A program made the translations under genes and the position numbers. A DNA stretch of 64,000 nucleotides, taken from Nageia nagi. Taxonomy: Eukaryota > Pinophyta. Shown piece after piece: positions 36,375 to 49,599 of the stretch (the stretch's first letter is position 1; the number at the start of each line of letters is the position of its first letter). The notes under the pieces were generated by a model, which saw nothing but the letters and a program-made list of their open reading frames with translations, was not told the origin of the DNA and did no database searches. Location of the stretch: the NCBI GenBank assembly GCA_050084985.1, contig JBITNC010000001.1, positions 29,636,001-29,700,000 of the forward strand. The letters are read 5' to 3'.

Positions 36375-38900
36375 CAAATGTCTCATCAATAGTAAGAACT
36401 CAACAATGAAAACTATTTAGAATAATGAAGAAGTCATTGGTCTAGTAGAAATACTTTGAGAAGAGAAACTCCTCAAGAAATAAATACAACTTATCTATAT
36501 CCTATTGATGATGAATTAGATATAGTTAGATAATGCTTAACATAATTAAGGATCCCACATTCTTCTCATGCTCATAGTTTTCCTCTGAATCTAGATTATC
36601 TACCAGAAGATACATAATCTATCAATGATGTAAAAGAGATTGTATTAAGAAATATATCACCCTCATAAACTCATTTAGCTAATACTATACTTCAAAGAGT
36701 CCCTTTCAAGCCTAAGTATGATCATGCCACATGATATATTCCTAATGGATGTTTAGTTCAATCATATTTAAGAAGAGATTATTATACTCCTTCCACTATT
36801 TCTAGGCAACTAGAGGAATTTGATGATCAAATATCCATACATACAACTACTCCTATATCAAATTATTATAATCATTCTAGAGTTTAAATAATCCTTATTA
36901 CATTTTAAAGTAAAAAATACCCATTCCTTTGTCAAGTTATAGAACCCCTATACAAGTACATGAAGTGAAAAAGAACTTTGATCTAACAAGGTTTAAATTA
37001 CAAGGAATACCTCCTATGTACATATGAAATAAAAATAACTTTGAAATAATATAAAACACCAACAATAATTTTATAATCCAAATGTACAATAATAAACTAA
37101 ACCGTTAGGATTCATTCAACAACCATGGTGACAAGCACAACCTGTGCTCAATATACATCAAAATAGGTTACCAATAAGACAACCTAATAAACAAAATGTT
37201 CATATTTAACATTGACCTAACCAAATTATAAGAAAAGATAAAAAATAACAACTTAGAGCTTGATCCATATCTACTTAAGGTCAAGGAGTATATAAATACC
37301 AAGACCTTTATTTAGCTAAGAGAAAAGAAGCTTCACTTAAAAAGTGACAAGATGACATTCAAAAGTATAATTTACCTCCACTTAGAAATAAGAGTCAATC
37401 ACATTACCCTTTTATGCTTCTACATCTATAACAAATACAACAACAACCAACTCCATATCAACTTCCACCATCTTCTCCACTATATGATGGAGTTTACTAT
37501 GATGCCAAAACACCTTTTGAACAAAGATATGAATTGTTACCAAGGTATGAAGGAAAAGTGAACCATATAAATTATGAATATACCATGTATAAAAAGCAAC
37601 CAGAAAAATAAGATGATCTTCATAAAATATTGATGGAAATTGAAAAAGGGTTACAATTACAAAGTAAGCAAAAGGTGTCATATGAAATTATTTGTAATGA
37701 ACCAATTCATCCAAGTGTTTGTAAAAATAAATTCCTTTCAAATTTAAAATTCCAAAAATTTATCCATTCAAAGGAAAAAAGGATCCTAAAGAACATCTTA
37801 GGAAATTTAAGTATTTGAGTTATGCTATTGCTAATGATGATGCATTAATGTTTCACATTTTTCCTATGAAAGTTGCTAGAAAAATAATGGATTGGTATAA
37901 TAACTTAACAAAACATAGTATTCATTCACATGCATAATTGGTAAACTTGTTCTTAGAACATTTTAGGATAAATATCAAAGATAAAACTTCCATCATCTGA
38001 TCTTATAAGATTATAATAATTACAAAATGAATCAATTACTGATTTCATATCAATATGGAGGGTAATTTTGATAAGCATGACTTACACTTTACCTCAAGAA
38101 GAATTGATATAAATACTTAGTTAAAGTTGTTTAAGGCCTATCACTAGTACCTTATAAATCCAACAACATAATACCTTCAAAGAAGCCATTTACCAAGTAG
38201 TTATAATCAAAAAGGTCAAAATTCAAGGCAACAAACTAAAAGGTAAAAAAAGAAACCTTTTGTTAGAAATAAAAATCAAGCAAAATAGATAAATAAACCA
38301 TCATCAGCTAACAAAGTTTCTATCACCAAAGAAGAAGAACCAAATCCTCCACAAATTGAGGAAAAGGAATTTAAATCACCAAGAAAGTTTACACATTTAT
38401 CATAATCTCTTTATGATATTCTAAAGAAACTTTATGATCATCTAATGATTACATTACTAGAAATAAGACCTAAATGACCAGATGCTAAAAATAGTATATG
38501 GTATAATGAGAACAAATAGTATCATTTTTATTTTCAAAAGGGGCATGAAACAAATAAGTTTAGTACTTTACAACATAAAATCCAAAACTTAATTGATCAA
38601 GGAAATTGGAAGTTGATAATCCCTTAGCTACTCCTAATCAAAACTTAGGAATTTATCAAAATCATCTCCCTCAACATCAGGCTAATAATGTGTCATTACA
38701 TCCCCCTAAAAATTAGGTAATGCATAACTTGAGTTATGATAATTCAACATTTGTAGGGATGGTAAACATTACTAAAAGAGGTCAAAGGGTACAAGGAAGA
38801 TAAAATAATATTACATATAATCAACTAGATGAGGTTATTATGCAACCTAATATACCTAGACCTCAACCACTTAAGATTTTAGTGAAAGGAGCCCTACATC
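36375..38900 (+). pseudogene. O1 gag remnant
   Basis: Gag-like coding starts near 36375 and is broken throughout. The core is at 37630-38000: the frame 37630-37818 (SYEIICNEPIHPSVCKNKFL) is followed by LSYAIANDDALMFHIFPMKV and KIMDWYNNLTKHSIHSHA. The late segment near 38520-38610 reads HFYFQKGHETNKFSTLQHKI, a zinc-finger-like part in which the Cys residues have been lost. Confidence 0.8.
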
Positions 38901-39139
38901 AGTAATTGAAGAATTCACAAGTAAAGATGTCTCTATTTGAATTACTACAACAATATAAAAATAATAAGAATGCAATGAGCCAACTATTACAAACCATTAA
39001 ATTAGATATAAATGATCCTGAAAGTTTCATATATTTTGTAGGAAACATTAAGATAAGTCAAAAACCTACTATTGTTTTCTATGATAATGAAGTAAAAAAT
39101 CAAATGAAATATGTGGTCAAGATCCTCCTTTGCATATCA

Positions 39140-39430
39140 TAGATAAAGTGGATGAAAAATCTTTTAAAATTATATTAGTTGATGAAGGTTCAATGATAAA
39201 CATTATCTCAATAACCACTTATAAGAATTTGAATCTTTCATTCTCACATATTTGTGCACCAACCTTGTAATTAAAAGCCTTTAATGACATGTTATGTTCA
39301 ACAATGGGATCTATTTCATTACCTATTACTGTAGGGTCTAAAATAGTGCAAACAATATTGCACATAATTGAAGGAGATATAACTCAATATATTACTCTTA
39401 AGGAGACCTTAGATTAAAGACATTCAGTGT
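39140..39430 (+). pseudogene. O1 protease remnant
   Basis: ILVDEGSMINIISITTYKNL carries the aspartic protease active site as Asp-Glu-Gly, followed by a flap-like SLPITVGSKIVQTILHII. Downstream stops end the frame. Confidence 0.75.
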
Positions 39431-40850
39431 GTCCCATCAACTTATTATAACTATTTAAAGTACATTCATAATGGTGAAGTGCATTGTGTACCTAAAGATG
39501 AAAATCCATATTCACATTGTCATAGTGAAAATCTATGAAAAGAAGTGGCATTACCAACCACTCATTACTTTACCACACCTATGTCACTAGAAAAACCATC
39601 AATTGCAGGAGTGGTTAAAAATAATCTCATTTAAAATTTTTCAAAGAAGAACATATTATTAATCAAGAATTACCCAATACTCAAAAGATTAGTAATAATT
39701 TACCATAAAAAATAGAACCAATGCCTTAAGAAATATGTACATGGGAAGAAAGTACATGAAAGTTTGATGAGCTAAGTATAATCTCTTTGTCTAAAATATC
39801 TTCCCCTATGGATACATCAATAAAAAAATAAGGATTGCTAAGAAAAGAATAAGTTATCAAACATTTATCTCATGACCATAAAACTAATAGACTATGGTAT
39901 AAGAGAATTTTGAATTGATGATGTCATTTTTAGTATTCCTTTTGTCCAAGAGTAGGAAGATCAAACAAATCTCCTATTCTAATAGGACAATTGGTGCCAC
40001 TAGGGAAATTCCCAAACCAAACATTATTTATTTATAAATATCCCATATAACCACCCATCCTTCCTTTACCACAACCTCATGAGGGTATTTTTTGTAACTC
40101 ATTAGAATATTTATCACCTTATGTGAGGTCATTTGTCTAAAAATATTTTGATAGATGTCAATGGAAAGGATAAGGCCTAGGATGGTATGAACAAGGACCT
40201 AGATATACAATCAATATTTACTACCAATTACCCATTGATAAAATAAATTAGGATACACAACCAAAAATAAAAAAGAATCTGGTTGCAATATAGTTGAATT
40301 AGAACCAAAAATATTAAAGTTTGAAAAGCTATTGGAAAAATATAAAAAGGTAATAAGTCAAGATAATGTGGGATATGAAACATTATATTTAGAAATATTA
40401 TTTCTTGATGATGTATCAAGTAACATGGTTGAAATTTCAAAAATATCTAATGAAGTTTTAGAAAAAATTTCTTTTGAATGGTTCAGGAGTGATGAGTTTG
40501 AATCATTAAGTCCAACTAGCTCAAATAGTTCTTCATCATATTTTTTGGTAGATGAAGATACTACAAAATTTATATTAATTTTTGAACAACCTATAATAAA
40601 AGACTTTAAATATATAGATACCATATTACAAACCTCATATTTCACTATAAACACCACTCTAGAAAATCAACATGTAGGCGAAGATGAAGAATACAACATA
40701 AATGATTAAAATTGGATTCTGATACCATACCAATTGGAAGAAGGGTGTCATATGTTAATTGAAGAAACCATTGAAAATGATTTAAGTGATGATCCTAATA
40801 ATTCGAAAATTGTTTAACTAGGGAAGTTGTTAACTGAAAATGAGAGATGA
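39431..40850 (+). pseudogene. O1 linker between protease and RT, acidic and Ser-rich
   Basis: The open frame 40332-40709 (125 codons) is rich in Glu, Asp and Ser (for instance FESLSPTSSNSSSSYFL) and has no recognised domain. By position it belongs to the pol polyprotein linker. Confidence 0.5.
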
Positions 40851-40999
40851 GAATTCATTTCCATACTCAAAGAAAGGTAGAAAATATGTGTGTGGTCATA
40901 CATTGACATGCCTAGACTAAATCCTAACTTGGAAGTACATAACTTAGATATTAAAGAATATACTAAACCTATCAAACAAAAATTATGGAAAATGCATCC

Positions 41000-41640
41000 A
41001 ACAATAGCATTAATGGTGAAATAAGACTTACAAAAAGATTTAGAAGCCAAATTCATTCATCCCATTAATTATTCAGACTGGATTTCCAACATTGTACTTG
41101 TTAAAAATCCAAATGGAAAAATTCACATATGCACGAATTTTAGAGACTTGAATAAAGCTTGCCCTAAGGATGACTTCCCACTACCAAACATAGATAGTTT
41201 GGTTGAATCTACTACTGGACATGAAATTCTCTCTCTTATGGATGGATTTTCAAGGTATAATAAGATAAAAGTAGCATCAAAATATCAACATAAAACAACA
41301 TTTACAATACCTTGGGGTTCATTTTGCTACAAAGTAATGCCCTTTGGTTTAAAAAATGTAGGACCACTTATCAAAGGGAAATGATGTACATTTTCCATGA
41401 TTACATGCATGATATTATGAAATATTATGTGGATGATGTATTAGCTAAATTTAAAACTCGAGAAGAATATGCAAAGGTACATATGAAAATATTTGATAGA
41501 TTACTAGAGCATAGTATTTGATTAAATCCTAAGAAATGTGTTTTTAGAGTAACTTCAAAAACTTTTATTAGGTTTTTATTATTTCTAGGTGAGGAATTGA
41601 AGTAGATCCAAATAAAATAAAAGCAATAGTAAATATGTAG
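41000..41640 (+). pseudogene. O1 reverse transcriptase remnant
   Basis: The fingers contain FIHPINYSDWISNIVLVKNP and ICTNFRDLNKACPKDDFPLP (frame 41148-41384), then LSLMDGFSRYNKIKVA and WGSFCYKVMPFGLKN. The catalytic YVDD is intact in frame 41312-41521 (KYYVDDVLAKF). A frameshift near 41380 separates the two frames. Confidence 0.92.
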
Positions 41641-41819
41641 CCCCCATCAAACATAAAACAATTGCAAAGTTTGCAAGGTAAGCTTGAAACTGTAAGGCAC
41701 TTTATTTCTCAACTATTAGATAAGTGTAAATTGTTCAATAAACTATTAAAGAAGGGAATTACATTCCACTAGGGTAGTGAACAACATGAAGCATTCTATG
41801 AAATAAAATGCTATCTTTT

Positions 41820-42230
41820 ATCACCATCAATTTTAGTTCCACCTAAAGAAGGGGAGCCATTGTTATTATATATGTCCACTACAGAATCAATATTAGGAAC
41901 TATGCTTGCTCAAAAGAAAAAAAGTAATAAAGAACAAGCTATATATTACCTTCATCAAACCTTAGTTTGCTATGAAATCAAATACGTATACTTGGAAAAA
42001 TTATGTTTAGCTGTGGTTTTTGTAATTAAAAAATTGAGACACTATATGTTGAATCACACTACATACATAGTCGCTAAAGTAAATTCTTTGAAGTATATGA
42101 TGAATAGAACCTATCAAAATGCAAGAACATATAAATAGATCATGCATTTAACTAAATTTGACTTACAATTTATAAGCCAAAATTCAATCAAAGGTTAAGG
42201 CATAGCTGATTATCTTGTAGAAGCACCCTT
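41820..42230 (+). pseudogene. O1 RNase H remnant
   Basis: Frame 41860-42138 includes ILGTMLAQKKKSNKEQAIYY, then KYVYLEKLCLAVVFVIKKLR and HYMLNHTTYIVAKV. It continues with MHLTKFDLQFISQNSIKG and IADYLVEAP. This is the ordinary gypsy RNase H. Confidence 0.9.
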
Positions 42231-42299
42231 ATCCAATGATAAACCATTCATCATTGAACTACTAAATGAACATATTTTTCAATTAGATGAGATGGAAAT

Positions 42300-42600
42300 C
42301 CCTATGGATCTTGAAGAAGATTGGGATATGCTGATATAATTTGATGAATCAATATGCAAGAAAAATGGAGGTCTAGTTGTTATTTTCATCATACCTTAAG
42401 GAGTTCCTATACTTTATTCTTTCAAACTAAATTTTTTGTGTAGAAATAACAATGTTGAGTATGAAGCCCTAATATTAACTATAAAGATAGCTGTGAAATT
42501 AAAATTAAAGAAATTTAAATTTATTTCTAAATATGAATAAATTTAAAGGAATCTTTCAATGTAAAGAACCTATGTTATAAAAGTACAAAAAAATGGTAGA
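42300..42600 (+). pseudogene. O1 second (archaeal-like) RNase H remnant
   Basis: FDESICKKNGGLVVIFI, then NNNVEYEALILTIKIAVKL, match the extra RNase H of Tat elements: the first Asp and the Glu of EYEAL are present. The third catalytic residue (GDS) is lost in FISKYE. It lies between RNase H and integrase, the standard Tat position. Confidence 0.82.
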
Positions 42601-42949
42601 TAATTTGTTGCTATCATTTGAAAAATATGATTTAGAAGCAACACCAAGATCAACCAATATATTTGTTGATGTTATGGATTCAATTGAATATTTTATACTT
42701 AAAAATACACATCAACAAACTATTCACATTGAGATCATTCAAATTATTCAATCCTCATTGGAAATTGATGGAGTAGAGCATGTGGTTCTTGATATAACAA
42801 TGGAAGACAAGACAAGAACTTATGACATACCTAATTGGTCAAATACTTAAGAGAAGAAATCCTACCTATTAATTTAATAAATTCAAATAGGAAAGTGTTT
42901 AAATTAAAAGCTTCTCATTTTTGTATGATAAAGATTTCCTATATCGTAA

Positions 42950-44050
42950 AGGTTTTGATGGGATATTGCTTAGATGCTTCGAATGGATGGATTCACAAAT
43001 TGTAATTTCATGTGCCCATGATGAAATATGTGGAGGATATTTTAGTGGCATTGCAATAACAAAATGAATAATGTGTATGGGATATTATTGGCCTACCATG
43101 GAATGAGATTGCATCAAATATGTTTAAAAATGTGTTAAATGCCACCAACATTTAAATTTATTTAATCAACCATCGTAAGAGTTACAACCCATGCAATCAT
43201 TATGGCCATTTTCAAGATGGACATTGGACTTAATAGGCCAAATATCCTCTATTTCTTTAGGATCACACAAATTTATAATAACAATCACATAATACTTTAC
43301 AAAGTGGGTTGAAGTTATGCTTATGATTTCATTGAAAGGACCAAAGATAGAAGAATTCATAGAACATCATATCATTTATTATTTTGGGATTCCTACTCAA
43401 ATTATCACTAAAAATGGAAAAAAAATTTAAAAATAAGGAAGTATTAGCCTTATGTAAAGGATATCATATTCAAATTAATTTTTCAACACCATATTACCCT
43501 CAAGGAAATGGACAAGCTGAGGCTATGAATAAAACCATTCATAGTATTCTACTTAAAATAGTTGATAATTCTCATAGAGATTGGCATGCTAGAATTCCAC
43601 ATACTTTGTGGGCTTATCGCACTAGCATTTGAACTCCTACTAGGGCAACCCCATTTTCCTTTGTTTATTGAGTAGAAGAAGTGCTACCTCTAGAAATAGA
43701 TATTCCATCTTTGTGAATTGCTCTACAAGATTACATCACTGATGAAGCAAATCATCAAACAAGATTAGATCAATTGTTACTTCTAGATGAAAAAAGAGTT
43801 AATGCATTAGAACACATGCGTACCTACCAAAGTTGCATTAAACAAGCCTTTAATAAAAAGGGTTAAGATTCATGAATTTAATATACGAGACCTAGTGTTA
43901 AAACAAAACCAATAAACTTTATGAATGGAAAGAAAACTTCAAGATAAATTTGCTCCTAATTGGTTAGGACCTTACCTAGTTAAAATAAAATTTGGATCAG
44001 GAGCATATCACTTAGCTGAAATATCTAGTTAAAAGGGTAAAAGAAATATC
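42950..44050 (+). pseudogene. O1 integrase remnant
   Basis: The zinc-binding part is near 43015-43150 (HDEICGGYFSG, CVKCHQH). The core has RWTLDLIGQ with the first Asp near 43215. The second Asp is changed in IITKNGKKF, which usually reads TDNG. The Glu is in QGNGQAEAMNKTIHSIL (frame 43384-43632), followed by DWHARIPHTLWAYRTS. A C-terminal part near 43950 reads NWLGPYLVKI. Confidence 0.9.
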
Positions 44051-44079
44051 TATAAACAATTCTCCTAGATAAATTTCAA

Positions 44080-44935
44080 GATTCATGTCCTCATCACCTT
44101 CTAACTATCATGAAAAAATAGTGACAATCAAAAGGTTAGAAATTCCTAAACAAGAACATGTCCAACTTGATTGCATTAGTTGGAGTTTCATAAATAGATA
44201 TAGAGGAGATATTTACATGTAATTACTTTGAAAAAATATAAACAACTTATAATATTTTTCTTAATTTACCTAAAGAATTGCAAATAGAAATAGTCAAAAA
44301 ATTCTTTGAAAATCATGCATCAAATGCATGGGAAATAAAGATAAGTGGTTTAAAAGTAGCAATTGAAATAAAAGCAAAAGAAATATGGATGGAACAAGAA
44401 TCCAAAATGAGTTTAATATGATGGTTCTGATTTGCATTGGGCTAGTGATAAACCTAAAATTTTGATAGATTGAGTTGAAGATGTACATCTTAATTTCATG
44501 GGTTATCCTGTTATTTTGAATTTAATCATTTCTAACCAAGTATTTTCATACTTTGCACTATATTTTTTAAATGATGAAATTATATATGATTATAGTTCAT
44601 TGTTTAGCAATATTGTTGTCAAAACAATCCCTTGAATATGAAAGTACAACTTGAACAAATCCATTAATGTTTAAATGAAAGAAAAAAAATCAAAGATATT
44701 GGAAAAGTATACTATTCTAATATCATTAAAAGTAAAGGTTTAGGTATTTTTGTAGGGAGCCTCATGCCATACTTTCCACCTTGGACTTGTTCATTAACAT
44801 CGATTCCACTACCTCTTATTTCTTTATATCCTACATATGTACCATCCTTTTTGACACTCCCTAAAGAACATAATGAAGCTTCAACTTCATATGAAAAATA
44901 CCAGAGATTATAAAAAAAATCAAACCTCAACCACC
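44080..44935 (+). pseudogene. O1 sense coding remnant after integrase, unidentified
   Basis: Plus-strand blocks look like former coding sequence but match no domain I know. These are NLPKELQIEIVKKFFENHAS with KAKEIWMEQESKM (44255-44410), FMGYPVILNLIISNQVFSYF (about 44495-44560), and KVYYSNIIKSKGLGIFVGS with MPYFPPWTCSLTSIPLPLIS and YVPSFLTLPKEHNEAST (44705-44900). Extra frames after pol are documented for Tat-lineage elements, so a former accessory ORF is plausible. Confidence 0.5.
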
Positions 44936-47900
44936 AATCCTACCCCTTATTTCTTTCCTATTTATTCCCAACCATCTATTCTAGGACAAGACCCTATTCA
45001 CCTTCGATTGTGACCTCTTTACTATTACTTTTAGATCATTGATGTTGGACTATTAATAGGAAAGCTAGTTTCCATCATCACTCAAGGATTGTAAATTGTA
45101 TTCCTCTATGAAAACCATTAAAAAATTATGAAAACAAAAAACACAAAAATAAAATAATATCATAAAAATCCAAAATATCAAAAAATCCAAAATAAAATAA
45201 AATATTTATATTATGTATGTACATGTGTGTGTTGTATCTATTGCTTAATATTTGCATGTCAATCAATTATTTTCATGCAAATAAAAGCTTCATATATGTT
45301 TATGTATTTGAAAAACCTTGGGAAACTTCTAAAAATTACATATTATATTGCAAGTGATTGATTACATTATAAAATGCTAAACATCATGAATCATCTCCAT
45401 TGTGCTTTGGCACCTATCAATCAAGAGGTGTTTTATCCATATCACATTCCACGTACTCCTTGGGATTTATCTTTACCTTACACCTCATGTTTACCATGCA
45501 CATTCCTAAGTGACCATGTAGAGAGTCAAGTTCAGCCATAGACTTAAATATAGATTACTTTTATAAGTTATCTGAGGATGTCTAGCTTAAAATTTTATCC
45601 ATGATAGCAGTGATGAGTCTATTGGATAGGTCTAACCATGTCTACAATACTATGAAATATTCCTATTGGGTGGACCTCTTTTTTTATCATAAACCATACT
45701 AGGGAAATTGCTTAATTCAAAATATACTTGATAAATAATTTCTCCAAGACCTCATCTACCTACTTTCTAGACTATATTTTATGTGGATAATTATAAGCAA
45801 TGCCTGTGTTAGTCCCCTTGTTTATAGATTGATTAAATTCAATGGACCATAGTCCTTACACCCTTAGGAGTCTTTTAATGAGCTCACTATGGCCCATATA
45901 ATATCCAAAAATATTTTCCATTGAGATTTTATATTTTCTATGTTTGTCACTCACCAACCCTCACATTGGATTGTCAACCACATCATTCATATTTGTTGTC
46001 ATTTTCACCCCATCACTCACAATGAGCTACAAAAATCCAACAAAAAAATTAAAAATTACAAAAACCAAAAAAATCAAAAATTATAAAAACTTATATATAT
46101 ACACTCAAAAAATAATTTTTGAAGCATCTTGGCTATTGGGTATGCTTCCCTATGTGTTTGCATTATACCATTCTATTCACTTTATTCATTTTGCCTATCA
46201 TTGTGAAACTATTGAATGTAAAACATGACGATTATAGTAACCTACTAAGATGAGTATGGAAACACCCTACAAATACATTCATGCATTGTTCATGTATATA
46301 GCTATACATATAAATAAAAAGTAGTTTATAGGTATAATATTCATATTCTATTTTGTCAAAATATCTTTTACAATATTTCTAAAACTTTGGATGATAAAAA
46401 AACATGACCTTATACACTATTAAAATGTTGTGAACTCATAAACTTTTACATACTATAAATATTGAAATATTCAAATATTTGATGTTCTTAGAGCATAATT
46501 TTAAGTAATATTTATCCTATTATTTCACTTCATCTCAAACCAAAGAGAAAGGTTAAAAAAGGAAAAAGATAAGATGATAAAAAAGAGAAGACAAAGAAAA
46601 TAAAAGTAGAATTCTTGGATGATTACAATATTCTCTATTAGGGATATGGATGCCTAATTGACAATAGAGCAAGGATGTAACAAGATCTAAGGTTTAATCT
46701 TCATTGGTATATGAAGTCTCACTTGGGAGTGAGGTATACATTATGGAGAGGTGACATGTCACCCTTTGAGATGGACCTCTAAATGTTTCACATGGACAAA
46801 TAAGACTATATATCCTATGCTCTTAGAACATTAAATTAGCAAATTATTAAGATAACGAAATCAATATCACTACACACACATGAGTTCGTAATAAACTTAA
46901 AAGTGTATCATAACTTTGTTTTATATCATATTTGGTAGAAGAAATTGAAATGAAAGATTATTTATGAAGTTAGTATGAATATGTTACTCATTACACTTCT
47001 TTATTATATTATATGTCCACAACATTTCATAATATTTATATCCCATTATTATAATCTTAGTGGGTTAACTAAGTTTTCATTTAAACATCTAAATAGTTAT
47101 ACCATATATTCATACATACATTGTGTTCATATGTATACATCCATAGTATTATACATTCATACATCTATCCATGTGCATTCATACCATTTTACATACATAC
47201 ATCATCTCATTTGTATAAGTAGCCAAGAAAAATAGAAAATGATGATATTAGATTTTGTACTATTATAAATAAACTATAGTCTTAGTATAATAGTTTTATA
47301 TCATAATAACCTTAATTTATTCATTTTCATACATAAATATATTATAATATTTGAAATCATACATCAAGAAGGTAGGTAAAAATTTCATCCATAATAAACA
47401 CTCAAATCATCTAACCATGCATCTAGAGACATACATACATCATAAGTATAAAAATAACATCAAAAGTATGCATATAAAACCATCAATCATCATCATAGTA
47501 TCATCAAAATAAAACCATTTAATTCTATTGATAAAATACTCATGTCCATCAAATAAAATACTAGATCATGCCCCTATGATCACAAAAAATAATAACAATG
47601 TTATCATCTAGATCCATCATAACAATGTCTAAATATCAAAACTAATACAAATAAACCCCTAGGGATCCTTAATAACTTCCCTCAAACATCATCTTAACCA
47701 CTAGAACCACCAAGACCCTAATTAGGATGTACTATCCCTACCAAAGCTAAAGGGATCTCCTCTTGACCTACTCTTATCAACTCTAAAGATCCTACTGGAT
47801 GCTAAGAAGATACTCCTACAATAGCACTCTAACTTTGAGATAATGTAGATATAATATATTTTCCTTGTGTATAGTTGTGCCCTATGCTCCACTCATGAAG

Positions 47901-47990
47901 GTGTAGGAAGTGTACTAACATCAACTAGAATGTATCCCCTTAGAGAAAGACAATAAGGAGCACCAAAAATAAAAGCTAGAACACCTATCA
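44936..47990. other. O1 AT-rich region without recognised genes
   Basis: About 3 kb of AT-rich sequence with only chance open frames. CATA-rich simple sequence lies at about 47100-47210 (TACATTCATACATC-like). Nothing else is recognised. Confidence 0.6.
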
Positions 47991-47999
47991 ACCAAGTAG

Positions 48000-49560
48000 A
48001 CCCTTGATAGATATTGAAGATTGGCTATCAACTCCTACAAAACTATTATCCTTACTTGTTTGCTACTCCTAAAGATACTAAACTATCACCTTAGCCTCAT
48101 CCCTCTTTTACCTATAGTGTTCCCTCACTACCCTGTATCTGTATCAAGTTGAGTTAGCTTGAGATAACTAGGATCATAACTCATAAATATCTCCTAATAA
48201 TGCATCAAGGTTGGGAACTTATAGAGGAGGAACCTCCTCCTCTCTAACTCTCTCCTTATCACCAACTCTAGTCCCCTCTCTAGGAGTAACCCCCTCATCA
48301 AAAGCACCCTATCCTTGGATAGCTCCCTTTGAGACTTCTATAAGGCCCCATCTCAATATCCTTAGGCCCTCCTACCTCTACACTAGACTCCCCTACTCTC
48401 TAACACACTCGATGTCCCTAATACTCCTCCTCATCCTCCTCCATATCAACTTGAAACCAAGAACTATAAGCCTCACTAACCCCTATGTCATCAACATCGA
48501 CCTCCTTCTTGAGGTCCTCATCACTTGTAACATTAGGCTCTACATATACTAGAACCTAAAAACCATCCACCAGAAGTGTGCCCTCTTGTTGATATTGTGT
48601 AGGCTCAAGAGGCATATCCTACACCAATCCAAACTAATGTATGACTCTATCAAATGGAAAATACTATAGGAACTCAATCCTCTATCCACTTAATACTCTA
48701 GCCTATCAAATACTAGTAAGCTTAAACTCTAGCTCGTCCCATGTTGGATATAAATGATAAGGCCTAAATTGAATGTGATTTGTAACCAAGTGAGAAAGAG
48801 TAGCCCTATAGAAGTTAATTTCCTAATGCACACTATTAGTGGGATGAAACCAGGAATTGGAAGCCCATAGGGATGAGTAATTGCTATGTTCTCATATGCT
48901 TAAGCTTGTAGGGTGATCATCATAAACAAAGAGGATCTATGATCCTGAGAGTAGAAGAATAACTCTCTATATAGTTGCACCAATAAAGTATGTTTCCATG
49001 CGTATATTGTACCATACTATAGCATGTCTAAATAACTAGCAAGAGGGACCATGGAAACCTCCCACTACCAGTATCAAGAAGAGCATAGCATTGAATAACC
49101 CCATCAAATAAGAAAATAAATACTACCATGTTGGTCCTCCATCCATTACTAATAGTAACTAATGCTGCCTAAGCTAATCTTAGATGTGATAGTGTTTACC
49201 CTATCAAATTTGTACAAATTTGATATAACCAATAAATCTCCATCTCAATTGACTATATGTTTGATCCTCTATCCCTAGATAAGAAGGTGATAAAGATAGT
49301 GGATATCCTCTATAGTGACTATCATCTCCTCTATCAAGAGATGATAGGTTGGAGTAGTAGAATCCCACCTCTCAAGTAATGCATCTAAGAGAAGGTAATC
49401 CCAATGGATGGGGCCCTTTAGCCTACATTCTGAAAGAAAGTATGGTCCTTTGGTGTAAGAAACTACCTCCCCTTCTAAAGGATGGATGGATAGCATCCCC
49501 TAGGCTCAAAGACATCGTGAACCTAAAAATAATTACTAGCTTAAGTTTAAAAAAAAATCT
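48000..49560 (-). pseudogene. Antisense plant mobile domain (PMD) pseudo-gene inside O1
   Basis: On the strand opposite to O1, the open block 49275-49496 reads LLDALLERWDSTTPTYHLL, then EEMIVTIEDIHYLYHLLI, the start of the plant mobile domain (family pattern: LVERW.PETHTFHLP.GEMTVTLEDV..LLGLPI). Further left, frames with stops continue the fold: GTIYAWKHTLLVQLYREL near 48965-49020, then a counterpart of the LLLLQLWAWEH segment near 48880-48940 (AYENIAITHPYGLPIP). Glu- and Asp-rich sequence (for instance EEDEEEY, about 48420-48450) follows to about 48200. PMD proteins are plant factors linked to transposon silencing and are also carried by transposons. Many stops and shifts make this copy non-functional. 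Confidence 0.75.
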
Positions 49561-49599
49561 TGCAACTCAAGGTCAAACATCGATGATTGAGTGACTGGG

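Noticed and set aside
48211-48552. 113-codon plus-strand open frame as an O1 accessory protein
   Set aside because: It overlaps the acidic tail of the antisense PMD frame; its Ser, Leu and Pro richness is what the complement of such sequence would give.
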